Source of the DNA: an uncultured Latescibacterota bacterium | GTDB lineage: Bacteria > Latescibacterota > UBA2968 > UBA8231 | Direction of reading: 5' to 3' | Assembly (NCBI GenBank): GCA_951813615.1 | Contig: OX638377.1 | Span: 5,987,739-6,051,738 of the forward strand | Length of the DNA: 64,000 nucleotides | Part shown: piece after piece, positions 1 to 8,710 of the stretch | Position numbering within the stretch: the stretch's first letter is position 1 | Layout of the letters: each line of letters starts with the position of its first letter | Notes under the pieces: generated by a model | Databases searched by the model: none | The model's input: the letters and a program-made list of their open reading frames with translations, nothing else | What the model was told of the DNA's origin: nothing | Translations under genes and position numbers: made by a program

Positions 1-2
1 CG

Positions 3-2387
3 CTGCACTTTACGGGGCAAGATGGCCGCCGCTATACAGTTCGCTCTCTGGATAAAGATCCTACCAAAAGGATCTGGGACGAACTCAAGAATACGGTCGT
101 GGACGATGTCCTGCAGGACATGATCAGTGCGCTTCTGCCCACAGCGGGGCTCGTCGTTGATCCGCTGATGGAAGCCACGGGTATTCTCCATTCCAAGCAT
201 ACGCTCGTAGTCATCCCGGATGACTCCAAGCTGGGGGAGTACCGCGAAGAATTTGCCGGCCTTGTAGGCATGTTGCAGGAACACCCTTCTGAAGGGCCGG
301 ACGCTACGCCTGGTTTTGCCGGTTCCCGCAAGATCAGTGGCACGGAGAAACTGTGGGAGCACTTGGAAAAAACTCCCTGCAACCGCGTTGATGACCGTGC
401 CTATCTGAAGGCGAAGTTGATGGACTTCCTCATCGGGGACAAGGACCGCCATTATGGCCAATGGCGATGGGCGCGGTTGCCGGACGGGGATTGTTTTACC
501 TGGATTCCGATACCCGAGGATCGCGACCAGGCTTTTATCGACTTCGACGGGTTTGCCATGGCCGTGGCGCGCAGGGGACTTCCCAGGCAAATCGAGTTCA
601 GCGATGCGTATCCGAGTCTGGTGGGCCTATCGACTACTGGGTGGGAAATGGATCGCGAGTTCCTAGTCGAGCTCGACAAGGCCGCATGGGACTCGGTGGT
701 GACAGAGTTCCGCAGGGATCTACCGGACCCAGTCATCGAGGATGCGGCTCGCAGGCTCCCACCACCGTATTACAAAATCGTTGGGGAAAAACTTGCCAAG
801 GCGCTCAAAGCGAGGCGAGACGCATTGCCTGAGTTTGCTAGCCGATACTATGCGTTAATCACCCGCGAGGCCGAAATCCAAGCGACTGATCAGGACGAGT
901 ACGCCCAGTGTGAACACCTGCCGAGCGGCGATCTCTCAGTCCGCATCGGTCTGATGGAAGGCCCTGATGGAGCAAAGCAGACGCCCTATTTCCAACGGAC
1001 GTTTCGCCCTCAAGAAACCCGGGAGGTCCGCATCTACCTCAGAGGGGGAGCCGACCGCGCAGAGGTAGAGGGGACCAAGGGACGGATTGTCGTCCGCATT
1101 GACGGCGGCGGTGGGGACGACGCGTTCACCAACGCATCCCAAGCGGGTGCTGCAAAGACCCGGTTTTACGACTTTCGTGGGGAAAATCGGTTCGCCAAAG
1201 GCACGGGAGCAAAAATCGACGAGCGCCCCTACAAGCGTCCCCCCGCACCGATTCTCCGCGCACGATATGCACTGGACTGGGGCCTGCAGACGATGACCTT
1301 CCCGATTCTTATAGCCAATCCAGATCTGAGTGTGTTCGTAGGCGGTCTCGGCCGTCGGCAGTATTTCGGCTATCGAAAAAATCCTTTCTCTTCGAGTCAT
1401 GCTTTCAACGCCGGGCTGGCGATCAACCGTCTCAAGCCCTTTGTGTCTTACACCGGAACCTTCCGCCAACGGCTGCTCGATCTCGACGTGAGCGTCCACC
1501 TCAAGTACTCTGGCATCCAAGTGATCCGGTTCAACGGATTCGGCAACGCAACGGAGATTCCTCGTCCGTCTTCTTTCTATGAGGTGGAACAAAATTACTT
1601 CGCTTTCGCCCCATCCTTTGAATTTCGAGCGGGAGAAAATGAAGGACATACGGAAGGTATGGAATCACTGCGTTCGAAATTAACCATTGGCTTGGGGCCG
1701 ATTATCAAGTATTCAGACACGCCGCTGAGTGCCAATAAGGACAAATTTATCGGCCAGCACCCGGAGTACGACTACGGTACGGGTTCCTTCGGCCAGGCAG
1801 GAGCACAGGGTGAAATCGCGTACGACACGCGCAACAATCTAGCGTATGCCACTCGGGGATTTTTAGTCAGAGTTGCCGGAGCGGTCTATCCGGGAGTCTG
1901 GGATGTGACGTCGGCCTTTGGCAGCCTAGCTGGGGAGACGCGCGCATACCTGACCGCTCCTGTTCCAGCCAGCCCGACCCTTGCCTTGCGAGCGGGCGGC
2001 AAGAAAGTGTGGGGTACCTTTCCCTTCCACGAGAGTGCCTTTCTGGGGGGGCCTGGCTTAACCGGCAGCGATGTATCCAACGGCAGTTTACGTGGTTTTC
2101 GGAAGAACCGGTTTGCGGGAGATACCGCTCTGTATGGCAATTCTGAACTGCGGCTGGTGCTGACGAAAATCAAGCTTTTGGTGCCGGGTGAACTGGGCTT
2201 GTTCGGTGCGGCGGATGCTGGCCGGGTGATTTATGCCGAAGATCTGGACGATGCCGATACATGGCACACCGGGGTTGGAGGTGGATTGTGGCTGTCTTTT
2301 CTCCAGCGCCGACAGACCTTGAGCGTGGCAGCCATAAACGGCGATGACTTGATGGGAGTGTATCTGCGCGCTGGTCTCACGTTCTAG
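3..2387 (+). CDS. Kinase-like / Omp85 (BamA/TamA-type) outer-membrane barrel fusion, 5' partial
   Basis: The reading frame is open from the left edge, so the true start lies outside the window; a GTG at 99 is only an internal candidate. Around nt 425-535 the product carries IGDKDRHYGQWRWAR followed by IPEDRDQAFIDFDGF. This resembles the catalytic loop and metal-binding segment of HipA/CotH/Fam20-like kinases (D-x-D-R-H then D-Q-A-F). From about nt 1330 onward the sequence is Omp85-like beta-barrel, with GGPGLTGSDVSNGSLRGFR and a terminal ...YLRAGLTF whose last residue is Phe, as expected for an outer-membrane barrel. Such fusions, often with an N-terminal metallophosphoesterase, are known in Bacteroidetes-like genomes; that missing N-terminus is an inference. 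The DUF4956 gene follows after 19 nt, suggesting one transcript. Confidence 0.75.
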   Translation: MHFTGQDGRRYTVRSLDKDPTKRIWDELKNTVVDDVLQDMISALLPTAGLVVDPLMEATGILHSKHTLVVIPDDSKLGEYREEFAGLVGMLQEHPSEGPDATPGFAGSRKISGTEKLWEHLEKTPCNRVDDRAYLKAKLMDFLIGDKDRHYGQWRWARLPDGDCFTWIPIPEDRDQAFIDFDGFAMAVARRGLPRQIEFSDAYPSLVGLSTTGWEMDREFLVELDKAAWDSVVTEFRRDLPDPVIEDAARRLPPPYYKIVGEKLAKALKARRDALPEFASRYYALITREAEIQATDQDEYAQCEHLPSGDLSVRIGLMEGPDGAKQTPYFQRTFRPQETREVRIYLRGGADRAEVEGTKGRIVVRIDGGGGDDAFTNASQAGAAKTRFYDFRGENRFAKGTGAKIDERPYKRPPAPILRARYALDWGLQTMTFPILIANPDLSVFVGGLGRRQYFGYRKNPFSSSHAFNAGLAINRLKPFVSYTGTFRQRLLDLDVSVHLKYSGIQVIRFNGFGNATEIPRPSSFYEVEQNYFAFAPSFEFRAGENEGHTEGMESLRSKLTIGLGPIIKYSDTPLSANKDKFIGQHPEYDYGTGSFGQAGAQGEIAYDTRNNLAYATRGFLVRVAGAVYPGVWDVTSAFGSLAGETRAYLTAPVPASPTLALRAGGKKVWGTFPFHESAFLGGPGLTGSDVSNGSLRGFRKNRFAGDTALYGNSELRLVLTKIKLLVPGELGLFGAADAGRVIYAEDLDDADTWHTGVGGGLWLSFLQRRQTLSVAAINGDDLMGVYLRAGLTF

Positions 2388-2406
2388 CCAATAAAGGAGG
2401 ATCCCC

Positions 2407-3342
2407 ATGCTCAAAAACATCATCATCCGTCTCCTCATTTACTATGCTGCATGGCTTTTAGCCCTCAGCGGGACTTTTCATCTCTTCCCCCAGATCCTCC
2501 AGTACGTCGCCCAAGAGCGCGAACGCATCTTCGTAGCAAAATCCGTGACAACCGGGGCCGACGCCGTTCCATTTCCACTTGGGAAGATCGAAGAAGGAGT
2601 TGGCCGACTCGCCGATCCGGCACACACCATTCCGGTCATGGTCGCCCTAGTGCTGGCCTTTGGGGTTACGCTTCCCATTACTTGGGTATATCGCTGGACG
2701 CGACCGCGCAAGAAATACAGTCAATCCTTCGCACAAACGCTGCTCGTCGTGCCTATCTCCATTGCGCTGGTTGTTTTTCTTGTCAAGGGCAGTCTGGCCC
2801 TTGCGTTCAGCTTGGCGGGCATCGTAGGTGCCGTCCGTTTTCGCACCTCACTCGATGAGCCGATAGATGCTGTGTACATGTTTATGGCCATCGGCATAGG
2901 GCTGGCGTCTGGTACCCAACTTACTACGGTGGCCTATCTCGCATCGTTGACTTTCGTCATCATAGCACTAGGCGTGTGGAAAAGCAATTTTGGCGCGCAG
3001 CCGGCCGTGCTATCTGGATGGAGCATTGTTGATCCTGAATCGGATCAAGCCTCTGGAAAAAAGGCCATTGCCACTAAAAAACCCTATAATGCCCAGATCG
3101 AAGTGCACACGACGAAAGTCGAGGAGGTTCAAAAAGCAACGGCTCCGATCCTGAAATCCAGTACCAAGCGCTGGCAGGTGGCCAATGTGATCAAGAATGC
3201 GGATGGAACGGCCGTCGTGGTGTTTGATGTCTGGTTGAAAAAATCGGTCGATTCGCCCTCCTTAGTACGGGATATTGAAGCAAGCGGAAAAGGCCATATC
3301 AGTAGCGTAATAGTGAAAAAGCAAGACCTCGTAACGGCATAA
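2407..3342 (+). CDS. DUF4956 family inner-membrane protein
   Basis: 311 aa with an excellent ribosome-binding site (AAAGGAGG at about 2393-2400) before ATG 2407. There is an N-terminal membrane segment (LLIYYAAWLLALSGTFHLF), then several more between residues ~75 and 195. The stretch LAFSLAGIVGAVRFRTSLDE followed by PIDAVYMFMAIGIGLASG is the hallmark core of DUF4956. The C-terminal ~100 residues are soluble and ferredoxin-like in pattern. Members of this family often neighbour polyphosphate-polymerase VTC or CotH-like kinase genes. Here the kinase-like motif sits in the upstream barrel protein, so a shared role in surface phosphorylation or polyphosphate is plausible but unproven. Confidence 0.8.
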   Translation: MLKNIIIRLLIYYAAWLLALSGTFHLFPQILQYVAQERERIFVAKSVTTGADAVPFPLGKIEEGVGRLADPAHTIPVMVALVLAFGVTLPITWVYRWTRPRKKYSQSFAQTLLVVPISIALVVFLVKGSLALAFSLAGIVGAVRFRTSLDEPIDAVYMFMAIGIGLASGTQLTTVAYLASLTFVIIALGVWKSNFGAQPAVLSGWSIVDPESDQASGKKAIATKKPYNAQIEVHTTKVEEVQKATAPILKSSTKRWQVANVIKNADGTAVVVFDVWLKKSVDSPSLVRDIEASGKGHISSVIVKKQDLVTA

Positions 3343-3348
3343 TTGCAC

Positions 3349-4377
3349 ATGCAGAATCGTGGAAATAAAGTCCTGCTGGGGTTCCTTGGTTTTGGCCTGT
3401 TTGTCTATCTGTTGTCGATGGGTTCCGGAGAGAACTTATCGGCGGATTTAGGGGAAGATTCGTCAAGCATAGCCCCAGATACGTCGAGGGTCCGCCCTTT
3501 GCCGGATACGATGGTGGTATCACAGGGAGATCCCGATACGTCAATCGTTCGCCCTTTGCCAGATACGGTGGCGGTAGTACAAAGGAACATATCGCTCGCA
3601 AGCTATAGCCTAGCAGCAGAGACGGCGACGCACTGGAAGTTGCCTGGACGTCTTGCAGAGATTTCTGGTTTGGCCATGACCATGGACAATCGACTCTTGG
3701 CGCACAACGATGAAAAAGGAGTCATTTACGAGATCGATTATCGGAGTGGGTCCATCGTAAAAGCATTCCAACTAGCGGATATGGCAGCTCCGGTGGCCGA
3801 TGATTTCGAGGGCATTGCGACCGTTGACGATCAGGTCTATCTGGTCACCAGTGCGGGGAGACTGTACGAGTGCGGTGAAGGTGCTGATGGCGAGGCCGTT
3901 CTTTTCAACACCTATGCTACCGGCGTCGGCAGAGAGTGCGAAATAGAGGGTCTAGCGTATGACGAGAGCCAGCGGGCACTCGTACTGATGTGCAAGGGAT
4001 CTCGTCGAGCAGACCTAGCGGGACAGTTGGGAATATATCATTGGTCGATTGACGAGAAGCAGCTAATCGAAGATGCACATACTGTAATTCCTGTCATTGA
4101 ATTCTCTCGGCACATCGGGGGAAAGAAATTCCAGCCTTCTGGCATCGAGCGACATCCGGTGTCGGGAAATTACTTTGTCGTAGCGGCTCGTCAGGGGGCT
4201 ATCGCGGAGATTACACCGAGTGGTAAGGTCGTTGCCGCCAAGCAGTTTTCTGCTCAGTGGCATCGTCAAGCTGAAGGGATTACCTTTGCTGCGGACGGCG
4301 CGCTAATCGTTGCCGATGAAGGAGCAGGAAGGAAAGCAAGACTAACCCTTTACCCGGTCTCGAGCAGTCGGCGATAG
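3349..4377 (+). CDS. SdiA-regulated-like beta-propeller protein, membrane-anchored
   Basis: 342 aa from ATG 3349; an in-frame TTG at 3343 abuts the upstream stop and is less likely. An N-terminal hydrophobic segment (VLLGFLGFGLFVYLLSMG) suggests an uncleaved anchor or signal peptide. The body matches the SdiA-regulated (PF06977-type) propeller pattern: LAEISGLAMTMDNRLLAHND, DDFEGIATVDDQVYLVTS and EIEGLAYDESQRALVLMCKG. A short internal duplication (DTSRVRPLPDTMVV / DTSIVRPLPDTVAV, residues ~45-80) forms a linker between anchor and propeller. It begins 6 nt after the DUF4956 stop and is probably the third gene of that operon. The ligand is unknown. Confidence 0.75.
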   Translation: MQNRGNKVLLGFLGFGLFVYLLSMGSGENLSADLGEDSSSIAPDTSRVRPLPDTMVVSQGDPDTSIVRPLPDTVAVVQRNISLASYSLAAETATHWKLPGRLAEISGLAMTMDNRLLAHNDEKGVIYEIDYRSGSIVKAFQLADMAAPVADDFEGIATVDDQVYLVTSAGRLYECGEGADGEAVLFNTYATGVGRECEIEGLAYDESQRALVLMCKGSRRADLAGQLGIYHWSIDEKQLIEDAHTVIPVIEFSRHIGGKKFQPSGIERHPVSGNYFVVAARQGAIAEITPSGKVVAAKQFSAQWHRQAEGITFAADGALIVADEGAGRKARLTLYPVSSSRR

Positions 4378-4476
4378 CAGCAACCCTACCTTTGCCGCCA
4401 GCACCCTTGCGGTGAGTACCGCCTAATCCTACCATAGTCTCTAGCTAATTTTAACAGCATTCCCAGACTAGCGACT

Positions 4477-5697
4477 ATGCCCCCAGGTGAAGCTAATTAC
4501 GACGAAACTAAAGTCCCTCCGTACTCATTGCCCGACCCGCTGACGCTGGCCAACAGCGAACCCGTGGCCGACGCGGCTACTTGGACCGAGGTGCGCCGCC
4601 CGGAGATTCTTCAGCTTTTCAAGACGCATGTCTTCGGCGAGATGCCCGGTCCTTTATCTGCTACTCGTTTTCTTATTACCGAAGAGGGCGAGGCTCTTTG
4701 CGGCCGGGCTCTGAGACGCCAAGTCCGCGCGTGTTTCACCGAGGACAATAACGGCCCGAGCATGGATATCCTGCTCTATCGCCCCGCCGACGCTGCTGGC
4801 CCGGTGCCGGTCTTCTTGGGTCTCAATTTCTTCGGCAATCACTCCATCCAACGCGACCCCGCGATCCACCTCAACACCCGCTGGATGCGCGCCGAGGCGC
4901 GAAACGGCATCGTCAATCACCGCGCCACCTTCAACTCGCGCGGTTGCGCAGCCAGCCGCTGGCCCGTCGCCAAGATCATCGCGCGCGGCTACGGCTTGGC
5001 TACCATGTACTGCGGCGACCTCGACCCCGACTACGACGACGGCTATCAAAACGGCGTCCATCCGCTGTTCTATAAAGAGGGGCAAAACCAGCCCGCCCCC
5101 GACGAATGGGGTGCCATTGGCGCTTGGGCGTGGGGTTTGAGCCGGGCTGTGGATTATCTGCAAACCGATTCGGACTGCGACCACGAGCGGGTCGCCGTGC
5201 TCGGCCACTCGCGGCTGGGCAAGACCGCGCTGTGGGCCGGTGCCTACGACCTGCGTTTTGCCTTGGTCATTTCCAACGATTCCGGCTGCGGTGGGGCGGC
5301 CCTCTCGCGGCGGCGCTACGGCGAGACTGTCGCGCATATCAACCATGCGTTCCCACACTGGTTCTGCGACAATTTCAGACGCTATAACGATGCCGAAGAC
5401 GAGCTGCCCGTAGATCAGCATCAGCTCTTGGCACTTTGTGCGCCGCGTCCGCTCTACGTAGCCAGTGCCGTCGAGGACCGCTGGGCCGATCCGCGCGGTG
5501 AATTCCTCGCGGCCCTCGCCGCCGATCCGGTCTATCGCCTGCTCGGGACCGACGGCCTGCCGGCCACGCAGATGCCCGCCGTCGATCAGCCGGTCATGGG
5601 CCAGATCGGCTACCACATCCGCAGCGGCGGTCACGACCTCGCCGAGTACGATTGGGAGCAATACTTGGACTTTGCCGATCGCCACTTGGGGAGGTAG
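4477..5697 (+). CDS. CE15-like glucuronoyl methylesterase / alpha-beta hydrolase
   Basis: 406 aa. [11 protein letters not shown] (nucleophile Ser about residue 245) matches the GCSRxGK nucleophile elbow of CE15 4-O-methyl-glucuronoyl methylesterases. [16 protein letters not shown], an acidic residue in [11 protein letters not shown] and the C-terminal His in [12 protein letters not shown] supply the rest of the triad region. CE15 enzymes cut ester bonds between lignin and glucuronoxylan; bacterial members also act on other uronate esters. No signal peptide is evident, so it may act on imported substrates. The 3' end of this gene is repeated in degraded form at 6449-6549, on the far side of a toxin-antitoxin pair. 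Confidence 0.75.
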   Translation: MPPGEANYDETKVPPYSLPDPLTLANSEPVADAATWTEVRRPEILQLFKTHVFGEMPGPLSATRFLITEEGEALCGRALRRQVRACFTEDNNGPSMDILLYRPADAAGPVPVFLGLNFFGNHSIQRDPAIHLNTRWMRAEARNGIVNHRATFNSRGCAASRWPVAKIIARGYGLATMYCGDLDPDYDDGYQNGVHPLFYKEGQNQPAPDEWGAIGAWAWGLSRAVDYLQTDSDCDHERVAVLGHSRLGKTALWAGAYDLRFALVISNDSGCGGAALSRRRYGETVAHINHAFPHWFCDNFRRYNDAEDELPVDQHQLLALCAPRPLYVASAVEDRWADPRGEFLAALAADPVYRLLGTDGLPATQMPAVDQPVMGQIGYHIRSGGHDLAEYDWEQYLDFADRHLGR

Positions 5698-5699
5698 AA

Positions 5700-5810
5700 A
5701 TGCAAATACAATCCATTCGCGTAGTTGATCTCCAGATTCCGCATAACCTGCCCAAAACCGCGCCCCGTCGCCCCTCTTGGAACCAGAGCTCGCCGCGTTC
5801 GTTGCCGTAG
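5700..5810 (+). pseudogene. Truncated copy of the enolase-superfamily gene start
   Basis: ATG at 5700 opens 36 codons (MQIQSIRVVDLQIPHNLPK...) ending at TAG 5808. The first ~107 nt are nearly identical to the 5' end of the intact enolase-superfamily gene beginning at 6550; similarity stops abruptly after CGTTGCCG. It is therefore a decapitated duplicate left in the original position directly behind the CE15 gene. Confidence 0.8.
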
Positions 5811-5884
5811 ATAGGACAGTATCTACTACATTTACTATATTCAATATTCACCATATTTATCGTCCTCTGTGAGGAGATTCGATT

Positions 5885-6088
5885 ATGGAATCTAAGGAAA
5901 TTGGAAGGCCGGATTCGCGTGACCAGCGGCCGCGAGAAATGCGGCGGATTCAGATATGGGTCCCCGAAACCCGGACCGAGCGGTTCCAGGCCGAGGCTCA
6001 TTGCCAGTCGCTCGCAGTGGCGCAAAGCAAGGGCGAACGCGAGGATCAGACCTTTATCGAAGCGATCTCAGACCGCGACTCAACATGA
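5885..6088 (+). CDS. MazE-like antitoxin (DUF3018 type)
   Basis: 67 aa from ATG 5885, with a GAGGAG Shine-Dalgarno just upstream (about 5870-5876). The core REMRRIQIWVPETRTERFQAE and the C-terminal TFIEAISDRDS match the short DUF3018 antitoxins that pair with MazF/PemK toxins: an N-terminal DNA-binding part and a charged C-terminal toxin-binding tail. Its stop overlaps the toxin start as ATGA (6085-6088), typical of translationally coupled type II modules. The pair lies between two copies of the CE15/enolase junction, so it looks like an insertion. Confidence 0.8.
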   Translation: MESKEIGRPDSRDQRPREMRRIQIWVPETRTERFQAEAHCQSLAVAQSKGEREDQTFIEAISDRDST

Positions 6089-6447
6089 GGCGCGGCGAAA
6101 TTTGGACGGTTTCAGCTACCGGTTACGCTGGTAATAAACCGCGCCCTGCTGTCGTCGTCCAAAGCGATCATTTCGACGCCACCGCGTCGGTGACGATCTG
6201 CGTTTTCACTACCAACGAAACAGAAGCTCCTCTATTCCGCCTACTGATCGACCCAAGTGAGCGCAACGGCCTGCGCTCGGTCTCGCGGCTGATGGTAGAT
6301 AAGATGACCACGGTGTCTAGAGAACGGTTGGGGAGGCGGATCGGCTATCTCGAAGACGCCGATATCGTCCGCTTAAATCGGGCACTCTTGGTATTTCTCG
6401 GCTTAATCGCCGATGACGCGGAGGAAGATGGCACCGACAATAGTTAG
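6085..6447 (+). CDS. mazF: MazF/PemK-family endoribonuclease toxin
   Basis: 120 aa starting at ATG 6085 inside the antitoxin stop (ATGA overlap); a longer frame opening at 5956 only overlaps the antitoxin. MRRGEIWTVS at the N-terminus, KPRPAVVVQSD, and VSRLMVDKMTTVSRERLGRRIG are the classic MazF signatures: the R/GEIW strand, the RP-VVVQ strand, and the D-K-T/R-G pattern. MazF toxins cut mRNA at short sequence motifs when the unstable antitoxin is lost. Regulation is probably autorepression by the complex from the region 5811-5884. Confidence 0.9.
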   Translation: MRRGEIWTVSATGYAGNKPRPAVVVQSDHFDATASVTICVFTTNETEAPLFRLLIDPSERNGLRSVSRLMVDKMTTVSRERLGRRIGYLEDADIVRLNRALLVFLGLIADDAEEDGTDNS

Positions 6448-6448
6448 G

Positions 6449-6549
6449 CACCGATGGCTTGCCACCGCGCAAATGCCCGCGGTTGATCAGCCGGTCATGG
6501 GCCAGAGATGCGGCCACGACTTGACCGAACGCGATTTGGAGCGTTAACC
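6449..6549 (+). pseudogene. Degraded copy of the CE15 gene 3' end
   Basis: The segment closely matches 5546-5697 at its start (ATGCCCGC..GATCAGCCGGTCATGGGCCAG is shared), then carries deletions before GGCCACGACTTG. It is a diverged second copy of the CE15 C-terminal coding sequence. Together with the intact enolase-gene start at 6550 it forms the right-hand copy of a duplicated junction around the toxin-antitoxin genes. Confidence 0.75.
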
Positions 6550-7710
6550 GTGCAAATACAATCTATCCGCGTAGTTGACCTCAAAATTCCACACAACCCG
6601 CCCAAAACCGCGCCCCGTCGCCCCTCTTGGAACCAGAGCGCGCCGCGCTCGTTGCCGATCAACAAGTATCCAGAATTCTCGCGCCTACCGGGCCAGATGC
6701 CGGGCATGGGTGGCGGTCCCGTGTGGGTGCAGATCACGGCTGAAGACGGTACTTGGGGTTTGGGCAACTGCTCTTTTGGCGCGCCGGTCGCCGCTATCGT
6801 CGAGCAGGTCTTCGCGCCCTTGCTGACGGGCCGCGATTGTCTGGCTACGGAATTCCTCAACGACCTGATGTGGCGCGCCGCTCAGCGCCTCGGTCATGCT
6901 GGGACCGCCGCCGTTGCCCAAAGCGGGATCGATTTGGCGCTCTGGGACCTCAAGGGCAAGCTGCTGGGCCTACCCGTGTACCGCTTGCTCGGTGGCCCCT
7001 GCCGCGACCATCTCGAACTCTACGCCACGGGCGACGATCTCGACTGGGGTCTCGAACTGGGGTTTAGCGCCTTCAAGGTTACCAATCCGGTTCACTACCG
7101 CGAGGGTCAGGAAGGGCTCAACCGCCTCGAAGACAAGATCGCCCAAGCGCGCGAAACCATCGGCCCAGACTGCGAGCTGATGCTCAACGCGGTCATGTCC
7201 TACAACGTCGAATACGCCGTCCAAGTCGCCGAGCGGCTCAGGCCCTACCAGATGCGCTGGATTGAGGAACCGCTGATTCCCACGGATCTCGAAGGCCACA
7301 TCGCGCTCAAGCGGGCCGCTCCGTACGTGCCCATTGCCACCGGTGAGGACCACCACGGTCGTCAGGCCTTCCGCCAGCTAGTGGAGCACCGCTGCGTCGA
7401 TGTGCTGCAACCGGACCTCAAGTGGTGCGGCGGACTCTCCGAGGCGGTCAAGATCTACTACATTGCCGAAGCCGCCGGTCTTGTCACCATCCCCCACGGC
7501 GGTGCCAACAGTGTTTTCGGACAGCACTTTGCCTTTGCCTTCCCCGAGTCGCCGATGGCCGAGTTCTGGCTAGGCTCGCCTCCGGGCATTCCCCTAGAGG
7601 AAGTTCCCACCATACCGGGCATGGCCGTGCCTCAAGATGGGCGCTTGGTTCCTTCGGACGCGCCGGGTTTTGGCATGGAAATAGCAGACGAGTGGATCGT
7701 ACCGCGCTGA
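6550..7710 (+). CDS. Enolase-superfamily (MR/MLE) sugar-acid dehydratase, L-rhamnonate-dehydratase-like
   Basis: 386 aa. GTG 6550 is chosen because the duplicated copy at 5700 has ATG at the same place; the frame is open further upstream but only through the CE15 remnant. SGIDLALWDLKGKLLGLPVYRLLGG is the MR/MLE helix-turn signature. Metal ligands fall in ELMLNAVMSY, RWIEEPLIP and IATGEDHHG. The late IPHGGANSVFGQHFAFAFPE with ESPMAEFW resembles rhamnonate dehydratases, where a His acts as general acid/base. It would dehydrate a sugar acid to a 2-keto-3-deoxy acid; exact substrate unknown. It likely works downstream of the CE15 esterase in uronic or aldonic acid catabolism. Confidence 0.8.
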   Translation: MQIQSIRVVDLKIPHNPPKTAPRRPSWNQSAPRSLPINKYPEFSRLPGQMPGMGGGPVWVQITAEDGTWGLGNCSFGAPVAAIVEQVFAPLLTGRDCLATEFLNDLMWRAAQRLGHAGTAAVAQSGIDLALWDLKGKLLGLPVYRLLGGPCRDHLELYATGDDLDWGLELGFSAFKVTNPVHYREGQEGLNRLEDKIAQARETIGPDCELMLNAVMSYNVEYAVQVAERLRPYQMRWIEEPLIPTDLEGHIALKRAAPYVPIATGEDHHGRQAFRQLVEHRCVDVLQPDLKWCGGLSEAVKIYYIAEAAGLVTIPHGGANSVFGQHFAFAFPESPMAEFWLGSPPGIPLEEVPTIPGMAVPQDGRLVPSDAPGFGMEIADEWIVPR

Positions 7711-7713
7711 GGC

Positions 7714-8142
7714 ATGGCTGAACAGTTCGACCTATCCACCAGTCCCGGCACCAATCAGCGCCTAATTTTTGCCCTGTTGGGCATTAGCCAGTTGATATTG
7801 GGCACCATCGCCTTCCAGCGCGGCGGCTTCGCGTATGGACTCGCCGTCCTCGGCGGCGGGATCGCGGCGTTCTGCGCGGCGGCTTTCTTCGTCCACCGCC
7901 TCCATCGGCGCTTGGTCTGGCTAGGACCGGAGGGCGTGACCGTCGAAGAGGGCTTGTTTGGTCGGCAGACGCTGGCGTGGGCCGAGGTTAAAAAGGTGAG
8001 CCTGTCGCCGGCTGCGACCGTGTTCCACGCGGAGACGGGTGAAGATATAGTTCTTCACAACGCGGACAGTCAACCGCAGGACATTGCCCCGTTTTTAGCG
8101 CGGGTGCGCGCCTTGGTGGCCGAGTACGAGCTGAACGGTTAG
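7714..8142 (+). CDS. Small membrane protein with PH-like domain
   Basis: 142 aa, starting 3 nt after the enolase-superfamily stop, so probably cotranscribed. Two hydrophobic segments (LIFALLGISQLILGTIAF and YGLAVLGGGIAAFCAAAFFV) are followed by a soluble beta-rich tail: LVWLGPEGVTVEEGLFGRQTLAWAEVKKVSLS. This pattern resembles bacterial PH-like (YdbT/DUF304-type) domains, in which W-x-E-V follows a two-helix anchor. Function not known; no link to the sugar-acid pathway beyond position. Confidence 0.6.
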   Translation: MAEQFDLSTSPGTNQRLIFALLGISQLILGTIAFQRGGFAYGLAVLGGGIAAFCAAAFFVHRLHRRLVWLGPEGVTVEEGLFGRQTLAWAEVKKVSLSPAATVFHAETGEDIVLHNADSQPQDIAPFLARVRALVAEYELNG

Positions 8143-8143
8143 C

Positions 8144-8587
8144 CTACTCGGCAGCCTCTTCCTGTTTGGCTTGGGCGGCGAGGTGGGTTCCGATTTTGCC
8201 GACGATCTCAGCGGCGGAGTTTTGCTTGGTCACCGTTTCCAGCAGGGTGTGGTCTTGGGCGTTGATGAGCAGGACGAGCCCGGTTTGGTTGTTGGCCTTG
8301 AAGTGGTCTTCTACGTCGAGGGCCGCGGCAAGCAGGCGGGCTTGGGAGGTCAGCGTTGAGTCGGTGACGTCCAATTGGACGAAGAGGACGGGCTGATCGG
8401 CCACTCCGGCTTGGACTTCTTCGAGGATGGGCACGAGGGCTGTGCAGGAGCCGCACCAATCGGCGTGGACTTTGACCACGTATAAGGCTGGGTCGCCTTC
8501 GCCTTCTACTGGGACGGTGCCGGCGAGGGTGGGGGCCGGGGCGAGTAAAAGGGCTAGAGCGGTGAGGGTGAGGACGTATTTCAGCAT
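8144..8587 (-). CDS. Secreted thioredoxin-like protein
   Basis: 147 aa. The N-terminus (MLKYVLTLTALALLLAPAPTLAG) is a Sec signal peptide with likely cleavage after A-x-A-like TLAG. ADWCGSC (Cys45, Cys48) is a thioredoxin active site with Gly-Ser between the cysteines; VVKVHADWCGSCTALVPILEEV is a good thioredoxin-fold start. The usual cis-Pro loop is not clear, and the tail LVLLINAQDHTLLETVTKQ resembles a degenerate version. Probably a periplasmic disulfide reductase or a chaperone-like variant. It is convergent with the PH-like gene, with stops 1 nt apart. Confidence 0.8.
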   Translation of the reverse strand: MLKYVLTLTALALLLAPAPTLAGTVPVEGEGDPALYVVKVHADWCGSCTALVPILEEVQAGVADQPVLFVQLDVTDSTLTSQARLLAAALDVEDHFKANNQTGLVLLINAQDHTLLETVTKQNSAAEIVGKIGTHLAAQAKQEEAAE

Positions 8588-8710
8588 GATTTGCTCCCTA
8601 TGCGGAAAAGTTGTGATGTGGTCGGGTTGAGATCAGTCCGTCGAAAGACGTCCTGACTCGTCGAGGGGTTCCTCGATCTTAGGGTAATTCTCGATTGCGT
8701 TCAACTGTGG

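Noticed and set aside
4654-5844. 396-aa minus-strand ORF opposite the CE15 gene
   Set aside because: Pure antisense shadow in GC-rich codon use; the plus strand has clear CE15 motifs.
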